Part shown: positions 17,080 to 25,573 of the stretch, in pieces
Layout of the letters: every line of letters begins with the position of its first letter
Numbering within the stretch: position 1 is the first letter of the stretch
Origin: Flavobacteriaceae bacterium
Lineage (GTDB): Bacteria > Bacteroidota > Bacteroidia > Flavobacteriales > Flavobacteriaceae
Assembly: GCA_029249225.1 (NCBI GenBank)
Contig: JAQWHT010000044.1
Coordinates: 1 to 42,105, forward strand
Direction: 5' to 3'
Length of the DNA: 42,105 nt
Notes under the pieces: model-generated
Seen by the model: the letters and a program-made list of their open reading frames with translations, nothing else
Told to the model about the DNA's origin: nothing
The model's database searches: none
Program-made: the position numbers and the translations under genes

Positions 17080-18711
17080 ATGAAGACCAACCGAGATTTT
17101 TTTTTCTTTGTAAGCACACTTTTGATTTTTATTAGTGCATGCTCAAATGGGAAAACAAACAATACAGATAAAATGAAAAAAGTGTTAACTGAAGAAGAGA
17201 AGTATCGGCCAAATTTTCATTTTACACCACAAAAAAACTGGATGAATGATCCGAATGGAATGTTTTTTTTGAATGAGGTTTTTCATCTTTATTTCCAGTA
17301 CCATCCAGACTCAAACGTATGGGGACCAATGCACTGGGGGCATGCCACAAGTGAAGATTTAATAAACTGGACTGAGCATCCTATTGCATTATATCCAGAC
17401 AAATTAGGCACTATTTTTTCGGGGAGTGCAGTGGTAGATTTTGAAAATACTTCAGGACTAGGGACCCTTGAAAACCCACCCATTATTGCAATTTATACCA
17501 ACCATGATACTGAGGAAGAAAAAAAGGGAGGTGCTCTTTTCCAAACTCAAAGTATCGCGTACTCTCTTGATAAAGGATACAGTTGGGATAAATATGAGAA
17601 TAACCCTGTAATTGAGAATCCGGGTATCCGTGATTTTAGAGATCCAAAAGTTTTTTGGATGGAAAGTCAACAAAAATGGATCATGACTCTTGCAGCGGGT
17701 CAAGAAACCCAATTTTATGCCTCTTTTGACTTAAAAAAATGGTCTTACTTATCCAATTTTGGCAAAGGTTTTGGGAATCACGACGGGGTCTGGGAATGTC
17801 CAGACTTGTTCCCATTAAAAGTAAATGGAAGCGATACAATAAAATGGGTTCTTTTGGTAAGTATAAATCCTGGTGGGCCTAATGGAGGCAGCGCAACTCA
17901 GTATTTTATTGGGGACTTTGATGGAACGCGATTTACTATTGATACTAAATTCAAAACAGAGCTTGAAACAAATCATAGTTTTTGGATAGATTTTGGTAAA
18001 GACAATTATGCAGGCGTAACGTTTTCAAATTTTGAAACAGATAAAAAAAGCGCACTTCTCCTTGGATGGATGTCCAATTGGGAATACGCAAAAAAGGTTC
18101 CAACGTTTAATTGGAGAAGTTCAATGACCTTACCACGAATTCTGGAGTTGAATGAAACGGAGTCGAGCTATAGACTTCAATCTAAATTATCAGTGAATTG
18201 GGACCTCTTTTCTTCAAAAAAGATACTAACAAAAGAACGTTCCATTGAGGAAGGGATCACAATTGTAGCAGCAAACGCTATAAACCTTTCATCTGCTAGA
18301 GCAAAGGTTAAGCTGAAAAATTTGGAGCCAACAACCTACACTTTTGTCCTCTCAAATCACTCAGGAGACTCTCTTTTATTTGGATACAACCATAAAGAAA
18401 GGCAGTTTTTTATCGATAGAAGTAAATCTGGAAAGGTCAGCTTTTCTGATGACTTTTCTAAAAATCAATCTTTAGCCCCACGGTTTTACGATAAAAAAGA
18501 GCTGGAGGTTGAATTTGTTCTTGACAAAACCTCGGTTGAGGTTTTTTTCGATGATGGAGAAACTGTAATGACTGAAATCTTTTTCCCAGATCAACCTTTT
18601 CAAACATTAGGCTTACTTCCTAAGACATCAAGCAAAACGATATTTAGTGCTGAACTTTTTGAGTTGGAGCCGAAAAAAAACATATTTAAAGCAATAGAAA
18701 ATGAAGATTAG
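17080..18711 (+). CDS. Glycoside hydrolase family 32 fructosidase (levanase/inulinase/invertase type), lipoprotein
   Basis: 543 residues. The N-terminus (LLIFISACSNGK) is a lipoprotein signal with Cys21, so the enzyme is membrane-anchored. The three GH32 catalytic acids are in place: nucleophile D57 in NWMNDPNG, stabiliser D188 in FRDPKVFW and acid/base E239 in WECPDLFP. The five-bladed propeller is followed by the usual beta-sandwich. GH32 enzymes release fructose from sucrose, levan or inulin; the subtype is not evident from motifs. Its 3' end overlaps the epimerase start by 11 bp, which implies translational coupling. No SusC/SusD pair is nearby, arguing for small fructosides as substrate. 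Confidence 0.93.
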   Translation: MKTNRDFFFFVSTLLIFISACSNGKTNNTDKMKKVLTEEEKYRPNFHFTPQKNWMNDPNGMFFLNEVFHLYFQYHPDSNVWGPMHWGHATSEDLINWTEHPIALYPDKLGTIFSGSAVVDFENTSGLGTLENPPIIAIYTNHDTEEEKKGGALFQTQSIAYSLDKGYSWDKYENNPVIENPGIRDFRDPKVFWMESQQKWIMTLAAGQETQFYASFDLKKWSYLSNFGKGFGNHDGVWECPDLFPLKVNGSDTIKWVLLVSINPGGPNGGSATQYFIGDFDGTRFTIDTKFKTELETNHSFWIDFGKDNYAGVTFSNFETDKKSALLLGWMSNWEYAKKVPTFNWRSSMTLPRILELNETESSYRLQSKLSVNWDLFSSKKILTKERSIEEGITIVAANAINLSSARAKVKLKNLEPTTYTFVLSNHSGDSLLFGYNHKERQFFIDRSKSGKVSFSDDFSKNQSLAPRFYDKKELEVEFVLDKTSVEVFFDDGETVMTEIFFPDQPFQTLGLLPKTSSKTIFSAELFELEPKKNIFKAIENED

Positions 18712-19750
18712 CTATCATAAAGTTACACTAGAAAAACGGTTTCCACTTGCAATTAGCAGAGGAGTAAGATATAATTCTGACAACGTTTTTCTGTGCCTTG
18801 AAAAAGAAGGAATAACGGCTTGGGGAGAGGGAGCCCCAGGAAAATCTGAGGGTGCTGGGACAGTTGAAGAAGTACAACAAATTCTTGAAAAATTTATAGC
18901 TCAGGGAATCGAAGGAGCTTCAATCCAATCTTTATATGACCAAGCTAGAGCTCAAAAAATCCCTCCATGTGCATATGTTGCCCTGGATACTGCTTTGTGG
19001 GATTGGACTGCTAAAAAAGCAGGAATGCCATTGTATGAAATGCTTGGGTTTTCAAAACCCCGAACACCAACTTCTGTTACCATAGGGATCAATCCACCTG
19101 AAGTAGTTAAAGAACGTGTTCCGTTGCTTTTAGAAGGGACAGATGTAAAATCTTTAAAAATAAAACTAGGTTCTCCTGATGGACTAGATGCTGATAAAGC
19201 CATGTTTTCACAAGTAGTGAAAAGCACTAGAAATTACAATGTAAAATTACGGGTAGATGCCAATGGAGGGTGGAATGTCTCTGAGGCACAATACATGATG
19301 CAATGGTTAGCTGACCGAGGAGTAGATTATATCGAACAGCCGCTTAAAGAGGGAGAAGAATCAGAACTCAAGCAGTTGTATAACAATCGACCTCTACCGA
19401 TTTATGTTGACGAATCTTGCCGGTTTGCAGAGAACATACCCTTATTTGCTGATTATGTTGACGGTGTAAATATGAAGTTGATGAAATGCGGTGGGATTAC
19501 TGAAGCTCTTCGAATTATTGCAACTGCCAGAGCGCATGGATTAAAAACAATGATAGGTTGTATGAGTGAGTCGTCTGTTGCTATTGCTGCAGCTGCTGCA
19601 ATTTCAGGGGGGATAGACCACGTAGATTTAGATTCTCATTACAATCTAGCACCTGATCCTGCAAATGGAGCTCCTATGGTTGACGGAGTAACTTTACCAA
19701 CGGATTTACCAGGTCACGGAGCAGTATTAAAAAAAGAATTTTATGCTTGA
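18701..19750 (+). CDS. Enolase-superfamily dipeptide epimerase / N-acetyl-D-glutamate racemase (DgcA-like)
   Basis: 349 residues of the muconate-lactonizing/L-Ala-D/L-Glu epimerase subgroup. Catalytic features: K153-x-K155 in SLKIKLG, metal ligands D186 (VDANGGW), E212 (YIEQP) and D237 (VDESC), and the second lysine K259 in MKLMKCGG. The C-terminal MIGCMSES loop is typical of dipeptide epimerases. No signal peptide, so cytoplasmic. The next gene is a DUF1611 protein overlapping by 8 bp; that pairing matches the DgcA/DgcN D-glutamate pathway, in which DgcA is an enolase-superfamily N-acetyl-D-glutamate racemase. Without a test, muropeptide L-Ala-D-Glu epimerisation is equally possible. Confidence 0.88.
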   Translation: MKISYHKVTLEKRFPLAISRGVRYNSDNVFLCLEKEGITAWGEGAPGKSEGAGTVEEVQQILEKFIAQGIEGASIQSLYDQARAQKIPPCAYVALDTALWDWTAKKAGMPLYEMLGFSKPRTPTSVTIGINPPEVVKERVPLLLEGTDVKSLKIKLGSPDGLDADKAMFSQVVKSTRNYNVKLRVDANGGWNVSEAQYMMQWLADRGVDYIEQPLKEGEESELKQLYNNRPLPIYVDESCRFAENIPLFADYVDGVNMKLMKCGGITEALRIIATARAHGLKTMIGCMSESSVAIAAAAAISGGIDHVDLDSHYNLAPDPANGAPMVDGVTLPTDLPGHGAVLKKEFYA

Positions 19751-20780
19751 TCCATCAGACAAAATAGCGGTTTATATGGAAGCTCATATAGACAGTGATT
19801 ACGGAAAAATGGGCAGTGGTGTGGTACGCTATCTTCCTAACCCCATAGTTGGTGTCATTGACAAAACACTTGCTGGAAACAAGGCACAAGATTTTATGCC
19901 AACCTCTAAGGATATTCCAATTCTTGCTAGTTTAACAGAGGCTATTGAAAAAGGAGCCGAGGTGTTGGTTTTGGGGATTGCTCCATCGGGAGGAAGGATC
20001 CCCGATAGTTGGAACCCTGTCATTGAGGAGGCACTCCAAAAGGGGCTTAGTGTCGTAAATGGACTGCATGATTTACTGAGTGATAAATGGGGGAATTCTA
20101 TTCAAAATCCTGATAAACAATGGATATGGGATGTTAGAATACCTCAGTTTACACCCAAAATAGCAACAGCAAAAGCTGCTTTACTGAAGAACAAACGAAT
20201 CCTTTTTATAGGAACCGACATGGCGGTAGGAAAAATGACAGCGGGTCTAGAATTGTATTCATATTATTTGGAAAATGAAAGAAATATTGGTTTTGTAGCA
20301 ACCGGTCAAATCGGAATTACCGTGACAGGAAAAGGAATTCCTTTAGATGCTTTTAAGGTAGATCATGCATGTGGTGCAGTTGAAAAAATGGTATTAGAAC
20401 AAGAGGATAAAGACATTGTAATTATTGAAGGACAAGGCTCTATTCTGCATCCAGGAAGTACTGCGACCCTCCCCTTGATGCGAGGAAGTTGTCCTACTCA
20501 TTTAGTTTTGTGTCTTCGAGCTGAAAAACAAACGTTGAGAAGTCCAGAAAACATAAGAATTCCTGATTTAGAAAAGTTTATTCAATTAAATGAATCTTTA
20601 TGCAGCGTGTTTGGAACCTTTCCACAGTCAAAAGTAATTGGAGTTGCTGCAAATACAAGTACATTTTCAGAGGAAGAATCCGTTAATTACATCGGAGCAT
20701 TAGAAGAAAAACTGCAACTGCCAGTTACAGATCCTATACGATTTGGAATGAAAAAGATAGCAGATGTTATAGAGCTTTAA
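19743..20780 (+). CDS. DUF1611 protein (DgcN-like D-glutamate N-acetyltransferase)
   Basis: 345 residues. An N-terminal Rossmann-like part (VGVIDKTLAG, then VLVLGIAPSGGRIP) precedes a P-loop-like GTDMAVGKMTAGLEL and the family marks ATGQIGI, DHACGAVEKMV and IEGQGSILHPG. These define DUF1611, long annotated only as an NAD-epimerase-like domain. Members named DgcN were shown in marine Proteobacteria and haloarchaea to acetylate D-glutamate; this is remembered literature, not something visible here. Overlap with the DgcA-like gene upstream supports that role. The gene ends convergently, overlapping the GhrA-like gene by 4 bp. Confidence 0.85.
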   Translation: MLDPSDKIAVYMEAHIDSDYGKMGSGVVRYLPNPIVGVIDKTLAGNKAQDFMPTSKDIPILASLTEAIEKGAEVLVLGIAPSGGRIPDSWNPVIEEALQKGLSVVNGLHDLLSDKWGNSIQNPDKQWIWDVRIPQFTPKIATAKAALLKNKRILFIGTDMAVGKMTAGLELYSYYLENERNIGFVATGQIGITVTGKGIPLDAFKVDHACGAVEKMVLEQEDKDIVIIEGQGSILHPGSTATLPLMRGSCPTHLVLCLRAEKQTLRSPENIRIPDLEKFIQLNESLCSVFGTFPQSKVIGVAANTSTFSEEESVNYIGALEEKLQLPVTDPIRFGMKKIADVIEL

Positions 20781-21697
20781 TACATTTTCTCTCGACTTAC
20801 TTCTTGGGTTAAAGGGAGGTCTTTTTCAATTTTTTCTAAACAATCCATCATTTGAAGGACACTTTCTTTGGGATAGGTTAAACTTGCAATATGAGGTGTA
20901 ATTTGCACCAAAGGATGTTTCCACAAGGGACTATTACTAGGAAGTGGCTCATGCTCAAAAACATCTAAAAAAGCGCCACTTAAAATACCTTCATCTAACG
21001 CTGTTAAAATATCTTTTTCAACGTGAACAGATCCTCGAGAAACATTAATCAAATAGGTAGGTTCTGAGAATTTTTTAAAGAGATTATAGTTTAGTAAACC
21101 TTGAGTTTTTGGGGTGTAAGGAACCAAACAGATCAGTACATTTATTTTGGAAAGAAAAGTATCAATTTGATCTCCAGCATAGGAAGGGAACGGGGTATCT
21201 TTATGAGAATTACTATATCCAGATACTGAAAACCCAAGAGCATGAAGTTTTTTAGCAATATCCATTCCTAAAAACCCAGTGCCTAAAACACCAATTTTTA
21301 AAGAGCGCTCCTCAAATTCAAATTGAGCCCAGTGACTTTTCTCTCTGGCCTGTTGAAAATCATAAAATGATCGATTGTGATTAAGAACAGCCATCAAAAT
21401 AAAATTACTCATTGAAAAAGCCATTTGCGGATCTACAACTCTACAAATTGGAATATGTTTTGGAATGGTATCATCAGCAAGAACGTGATCAACTCCAGCA
21501 CCCATGGAAAAAATCAACTTTAAGTTTTCAAAACGGTTTAAAATACCACGTTCTTGCTTCCAAACCATCGCGCAAATTACCTCTTCTGGATGGTCTGTTT
21601 CCGGACCAATTATTAATGGAATTTCTGGAGCAATTATTTCTAATTCTTCTTTCCATTTCTGAGTAGGTACTGGTGGGGCGATGATGATATAACTCAT
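20777..21697 (-). CDS. D-isomer-specific 2-hydroxyacid dehydrogenase (GhrA-like)
   Basis: 306 residues from the ATG at 21697 (MSYIIIAPPVPTQ); an upstream extension to 21904 is open but would cross the divergent CAP gene start and lacks family similarity. The NAD(P)-binding motif is GVLGTGFLGMDIAKKL. Substrate and catalytic residues fall in LINVSRGSVH (Arg), FEHEPLP and TPHIAS (His). The short N-terminal domain and the sequence SMGAGVDHVLAD resemble glyoxylate/hydroxypyruvate reductase A. It probably reduces a small 2-oxoacid in the cytoplasm. Possible substrates from its position near D-amino-acid genes are speculation. Confidence 0.85.
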   Translation of the reverse strand: MSYIIIAPPVPTQKWKEELEIIAPEIPLIIGPETDHPEEVICAMVWKQERGILNRFENLKLIFSMGAGVDHVLADDTIPKHIPICRVVDPQMAFSMSNFILMAVLNHNRSFYDFQQAREKSHWAQFEFEERSLKIGVLGTGFLGMDIAKKLHALGFSVSGYSNSHKDTPFPSYAGDQIDTFLSKINVLICLVPYTPKTQGLLNYNLFKKFSEPTYLINVSRGSVHVEKDILTALDEGILSGAFLDVFEHEPLPSNSPLWKHPLVQITPHIASLTYPKESVLQMMDCLEKIEKDLPLTQEVSREKMY

Positions 21698-21761
21698 ACA
21701 AGACCTTTTTAGGATTCGATAAAGATAGACAAATTGTGTACTTTTATTGAAAATTAATACC

Positions 21762-22289
21762 ATGCGTTTAAACACCTTGTTGTCAATATTATTTTCATTG
21801 ATTTTTATTACTTGTTCAAAAGAATTAGATGAAGATGAGTCTGTTGAAAGTTTAACCTTGAGGGAAACAATTGCAGTAAAAATTCTCTCAAAGACAAATG
21901 CCATTAGAAACGCACAAGGCTTGTCAGATTTGATTCAGGATGATGAAATGGATGTTCTTGCAACAGTCCACAGTAAGAATATGGTTGAGCATGATTTTTT
22001 TGATCATATAGATCATGAGGGAAAGTCTCCATCTAATCGGGCAGATGACCTTGACTATGGATTTTCTAGATTGGCTGAGAACGTAGGTTATGTACCTTGG
22101 TTTGAAAATGTTTCAGGATGTGGAGATACCAGAAGTGCAGAGGCCATTGCTGAATGTGTGGTTGATGGGTGGAAAAATTCTCCTGGTCATTACACCAATA
22201 TGATAGGAGATTATATAGAATTGGGCGTTGGAGTCTTTTTTACACAAGACAGCATTGCTTATTTCACACAAGTTTTTAGAACTCGCTAA
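21762..22289 (+). CDS. CAP (SCP/PR-1) domain lipoprotein
   Basis: 175 residues from the ATG at 21762. A lipoprotein signal ends LIFITCSKE. The mature protein is one CAP domain: ILSKTNAIRNAQGL, HSKNMVEHDFFDH, RLAENVGYV and VDGWKNSPGHYTNM, with the conserved cavity His/Glu pairs. Bacterial CAP proteins of this short type are envelope proteins of unclear function, related to YkwD of Bacillus. An acidic stretch (ELDEDESVES) follows the lipid cysteine and may act as a surface-export signal. The stop codon directly abuts that of the convergent YkuK-like gene. Confidence 0.87.
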   Translation: MRLNTLLSILFSLIFITCSKELDEDESVESLTLRETIAVKILSKTNAIRNAQGLSDLIQDDEMDVLATVHSKNMVEHDFFDHIDHEGKSPSNRADDLDYGFSRLAENVGYVPWFENVSGCGDTRSAEAIAECVVDGWKNSPGHYTNMIGDYIELGVGVFFTQDSIAYFTQVFRTR

Positions 22290-22739
22290 TCACCTACAAT
22301 GATAATCAGCTGCACGGGTTGCAATCTGATTATTTGGCTTTACATTTACTTTGTATCCTAGAGAATTAGCCCATCCTTTCGCTGCTGAGATTAGTTTATA
22401 CGATTTAAATTTTTCGTCCCCATTGTAATCCATGTCAATTTCTACTTTTACACTTACTTTTCGAGTTAACCACTCTGCAGTATCTACACTCATTTCTGCC
22501 TCTTTCCAAAGACGTGTCCACATATCCCGTATGATGTTGATATTATTTTTGCTTAATATATAATGTACTCCTCTGCTACCTAATTTATAGGCAATAACTG
22601 TTGTGTATCGACTTTGCTTATTTATATTTTGAGAATCGGTACCAATGTGAATTTCAACATAAGGGTAATTTTTAATAACTCCTATAGTGTGACTTACAGG
22701 ATCTACTGGACTACCATTGATGTCTTTAAAAAGCAACAT
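22290..22739 (-). CDS. YkuK-like (DUF458) RNase H-fold protein
   Basis: 149 residues. The motif YVEIHIGTDSQ near the start, then YTTVIAYKLGSRGVHYI and VEIDMDYN, matches the YkuK/DUF458 family, which has an RNase H-like fold with acidic residues on the first and later strands. The family's role is unknown; relatives in Bacillus are linked to spore or stress proteins by name only. Cytoplasmic, no signal. It converges with the CAP gene with no intergenic base. Confidence 0.82.
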   Translation of the reverse strand: MLLFKDINGSPVDPVSHTIGVIKNYPYVEIHIGTDSQNINKQSRYTTVIAYKLGSRGVHYILSKNNINIIRDMWTRLWKEAEMSVDTAEWLTRKVSVKVEIDMDYNGDEKFKSYKLISAAKGWANSLGYKVNVKPNNQIATRAADYHCR

Positions 22740-22792
22740 GTAGACTAAATTAAAAAGAGTATTTTGCTTTAAAGAATAATAACTAAACTTTT

Positions 22793-23230
22793 ATGACAAC
22801 TTTACTTTTTAATCTTTGCAATGGCCTTATACTTCTTGCATGGGGAGGAATTATTGGATTTCCTAAACAAAAAGTTTCCTTAGCATTAATTTCTTATCCT
22901 TGGATTCCTCTTGGATTAAGTAGCGTTTACGTGTATTTTATTATCCTTTCAGGAGGCTTAATGGAGGCTGATTTTAGCTCTTTAGAAGGAATTGTAACTT
23001 TATTTAGAAAGGCAACTCCTGAATCAGCAGCAGCAGGCTGGCTCCATTATTTAGCTTTCGATTTTTGGGTAGGTACGTGGATAATTAGGCATAGTAGGAA
23101 AAAAAAAATTTCTCACAAAATCATAATTTTACCCCTTCTTTTCACTTTTATGTTAGGCCCTGTAGGGATATTGGTTTACAGTATAATTCTTCTCATGTTT
23201 AGAGTGTTTAATCTGGCCAATGAAAGTTAA
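22793..23230 (+). CDS. ABA4-like (DUF4281) integral membrane protein
   Basis: 145 residues with four predicted membrane helices. The pairs of motifs WLHYLAFDFWVGTWIIRHS and LLFTFMLGPVGILVYSIIL match the ABA4-like family, named for the plant ABSCISIC ACID DEFICIENT 4 protein needed for neoxanthin formation. Bacterial members are widespread and not characterised; a link with carotenoids is an inference from the plant relative. Its 3' end overlaps the convergent OsmC gene by 23 bp. Confidence 0.85.
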   Translation: MTTLLFNLCNGLILLAWGGIIGFPKQKVSLALISYPWIPLGLSSVYVYFIILSGGLMEADFSSLEGIVTLFRKATPESAAAGWLHYLAFDFWVGTWIIRHSRKKKISHKIIILPLLFTFMLGPVGILVYSIILLMFRVFNLANES

Positions 23231-23612
23231 TATTTTGTTTTAGATCAGGATGTAAAGACTGGGCAACTGGGCAACTTAGCGCAGCTCGCTCTAGGATTAA
23301 TTTTGTTTTAGCATCTACTGCTTGCGGAAAAGAGATATCAATTTTGATCTCAGTAATTCTTCTTGGGTTTGAAGCCATTACTTTCACCACCTCAGCACGA
23401 GTGTCTTTTAAGTCAACATCGAGAGTGTTTGATTTAATTCCTAAGATAGTGAGAATGCAGGAAGCCAAACCAGTTGCTACCGTATCAGTAGGGGAGAAGG
23501 CCTCCCCCTTTCCTTGGTTGTCAACGGGTGCATCAGTGATTAATTTTTGAGAAGAAGATAAGTGGATTGCTTCAGTGCGAAGTTCTCCTAAATATTTTAC
23601 GGTACTGGTCAT
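23208..23612 (-). CDS. OsmC family peroxiredoxin-like protein
   Basis: 134 residues. The two redox cysteines of the OsmC/Ohr family are present: C52 in TGLASCILTILG and C114 in ALSCPVAQSLHPDL. Such proteins reduce organic hydroperoxides using a cysteine pair, although members of the YhfA-like branch have uncertain activity; the short length and the C-terminal SCPVAQSL motif point to that branch. Cytoplasmic. Its ATG overlaps the stop of the small membrane-protein gene upstream (ATGA), so the two are translationally coupled. Confidence 0.9.
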   Translation of the reverse strand: MTSTVKYLGELRTEAIHLSSSQKLITDAPVDNQGKGEAFSPTDTVATGLASCILTILGIKSNTLDVDLKDTRAEVVKVMASNPRRITEIKIDISFPQAVDAKTKLILERAALSCPVAQSLHPDLKQNINFHWPD

Positions 23613-23851
23613 AATGAAAAAAGTTTGAGGTAAATTAGGTTACCAAATGAAGATCCTAACCCTAAGAGTAAAGGATAAAAAAGGAATAGCCACAGCCCAT
23701 CTTTAAAGTTAACTTCCGACCAATAAGACTTCGAAACTGCCAATCCATTGAGTAAGTCATACCACGATTTTAGCCCTAACGTACTTGCTAGAAAATTTGC
23801 TAAGATCGCTGCGATTAAAATAAAAATTCCTAAAAAATAAAATCGTAGCAT
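23609..23851 (-). CDS. Small membrane protein of unknown function, coupled to OsmC
   Basis: 80 residues from the ATG at 23851 (MLRFYFLG). Two strongly hydrophobic segments, FLGIFILIAAILANFLA and LWLFLFYPLLLGLGS, enclose a polar loop with a SYWSEVNFKDG stretch. I recognise no family. Its stop overlaps the OsmC start in an ATGA arrangement, which supports that it is a real, cotranslated gene. Confidence 0.65.
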   Translation of the reverse strand: MLRFYFLGIFILIAAILANFLASTLGLKSWYDLLNGLAVSKSYWSEVNFKDGLWLFLFYPLLLGLGSSFGNLIYLKLFSL

Positions 23852-23907
23852 AAACAAAAATAAGCAAGTTTATATACTATTGCGTAAATTGAAAGCAAAC
23901 TAAATGT

Positions 23908-24084
23908 ATGAGATCACGTTGGGTACTAAAAATTATATTTGGAATTGGTGCCATTCTTTGTAGTTTAGTAGTCATATTAATGTATTATAAACTTTCTTTT
24001 ATTGATTGGCCTTATGTGATAGGAGGATTACTTTTCCTTGTATTTGAAATATTTCTACTAACTCAAAAGAAAAAAAATTTTTAA
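23908..24084 (+). CDS. Small two-helix membrane protein, 58 residues
   Basis: A 58-codon frame from the ATG at 23908 (MRSRWVLKIIFGIGAIL) to TAA at 24082. It encodes two hydrophobic helices (IIFGIGAILCSLVVILMYY and VIGGLLFLVFEIFLL) with a positive N-terminus and a lysine-rich C-terminus (TQKKKNF). It ends 3 bp before the start of the M20 amidohydrolase, so it is very likely cotranscribed with it. No family recognised. Confidence 0.6.
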   Translation: MRSRWVLKIIFGIGAILCSLVVILMYYKLSFIDWPYVIGGLLFLVFEIFLLTQKKKNF

Positions 24085-24087
24085 AAA

Positions 24088-25557
24088 ATGAAAAATATCA
24101 ACAAATATATTAGTGTCTTTTTATCACTAGCCTTTACATCAATCGTATTCGGGCAACAATCTTCTCTTTCAGAGCTTATTTCTCTTCATGAGGAAGAATT
24201 AAAACCCATTAAAGAAGAAATTCAGGCTTCAATAGAAACACAAGAAAAGAACCTTATAAAGATAAGTGATGCCATTTGGGAAGCAGCAGAAACGTCCTTA
24301 GAAGAACATATTTCTTCTAAACTATTAAAGGATTATGCACGTGCAAACGGTTTTGAAGTCACGGAAAATGTAGCTGATATTCCTACTGCATTCATGGCAA
24401 AGTACGGTTCGGGGAAACCAGTGATCGGAATATTGGGAGAATTTGATGCAAACGCTGGAATATCTCAGAAGAGACAACCAACTAAAGAAGCTCGTATAGA
24501 AGGTGCAGCAGGCCACGGTTGCGGACACAACCTTTTTGGCACCGCAAGTCTAGGTGCTGCAGTAGCAATTAAGGAACAGATTGAAAAAGGGACCTTCAAG
24601 GGAACAGTTATTTTTTATGGGACACCTGCTGAGGAAACAATTTTTGCGAAGGTCTGGATGGTCAGAGAAGGGGTCTTTGATCAATTGGATGTTTGTATGG
24701 ACTGGCACCCAGGAGACACGAATGTTTCCGGAACGGAAACTAGTAAAGCCCTGGTAGATTATCGAGTTATGTTTTATGGAGATACCTCACATGCGTCTGC
24801 AGACCCATGGAATGGGAATAGCGCTGTAGATGCAATGGAACTTTATACAACAGGATTAAATTATTACAGGGAGCATATTTTACCCACTTCAAGAATCCAT
24901 TACCAAATTGAAGCTGCAGGTGATGTTGTTAATGTAGTTCCAGATTATGCAAAAATTTGGACCCGCCTCCGAGGGAATAGTGTTGAGAACGTTAACGTAT
25001 TGTATGAAAGAGCATTAAACATAGCTGAAGCGGCAGCACTAATGACAGGAACTAAATACGAAACAAAACTGATTTCAGGGATCTATGAGATTTTAGTGAA
25101 CAGAACAGGAGCTGAAATAATGCAAAAAAACATGGAAACTTTAGGTGAAATTACCTACTCAGAAGAAGAAATAGCGTATGCCAATACAATTCTTAAAGAA
25201 ACGGGAAAACCACAGGTCGGTATAGACGGGTCAGTAGTTCCTCTGCAAGAAACACTTCCTGCCTCTGGCGGATCAACTGACGTAGGAGATGTAAGTCAAG
25301 TTGTACCTACAGTACGGATGTCTGCTACTGTTGCTTCTAAAGGAGGGCCGTGGCATTCTTGGGCAGTAGTAGCCTGTACAGGAATGTCTATAGGACATAA
25401 AGGGATGGTTTATGCATCAAAAGCTTTATCAATGACCATGGCAGATTTTTATAAGAATCCCAAGTTAGTTGAAGCGGTAAAGGAAGATTTTAAAAAGAAC
25501 AGAAAAATTGAGGAGTATGTTCCAAGAATTTTACCCGGGCCACCAAGTTTGGATTAA
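24088..25557 (+). CDS. M20 family amidohydrolase (AbgB-like), secreted
   Basis: 489 residues with a Sec signal peptide (LSLAFTSIVFGQQ). Metal-binding and catalytic marks of the M20D/amidohydrolase group are H143-x-C145-x-H147 in AAGHGCGHN and E182-E183 in YGTPAEET. Overall resemblance is to AbgB, the p-aminobenzoyl-glutamate hydrolase subunit (GILGEFDA and a C-terminal GGSTDVGDVS are typical). No AbgA partner is adjacent, so it likely acts alone on N-acylated amino acids or peptides in the periplasm. The gene faces a convergent AGCS symporter, a plausible route for released amino acids (inference). Confidence 0.9.
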   Translation: MKNINKYISVFLSLAFTSIVFGQQSSLSELISLHEEELKPIKEEIQASIETQEKNLIKISDAIWEAAETSLEEHISSKLLKDYARANGFEVTENVADIPTAFMAKYGSGKPVIGILGEFDANAGISQKRQPTKEARIEGAAGHGCGHNLFGTASLGAAVAIKEQIEKGTFKGTVIFYGTPAEETIFAKVWMVREGVFDQLDVCMDWHPGDTNVSGTETSKALVDYRVMFYGDTSHASADPWNGNSAVDAMELYTTGLNYYREHILPTSRIHYQIEAAGDVVNVVPDYAKIWTRLRGNSVENVNVLYERALNIAEAAALMTGTKYETKLISGIYEILVNRTGAEIMQKNMETLGEITYSEEEIAYANTILKETGKPQVGIDGSVVPLQETLPASGGSTDVGDVSQVVPTVRMSATVASKGGPWHSWAVVACTGMSIGHKGMVYASKALSMTMADFYKNPKLVEAVKEDFKKNRKIEEYVPRILPGPPSLD

Positions 25558-25573
25558 ATCAGGGAAAATGGAA

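Noticed and set aside
5825-20780. A polysaccharide utilization locus
   Set aside because: GH3 and GH32 are present, but no SusC/SusD pair, hybrid two-component sensor or SusE/F-like protein was found in the window.
21698-21904. N-terminal extension of the GhrA-like dehydrogenase to 21904
   Set aside because: The added residues do not resemble the family, and the extension would run across the start of the divergent CAP lipoprotein gene; MSYIIIAPP at 21697 is the natural start.
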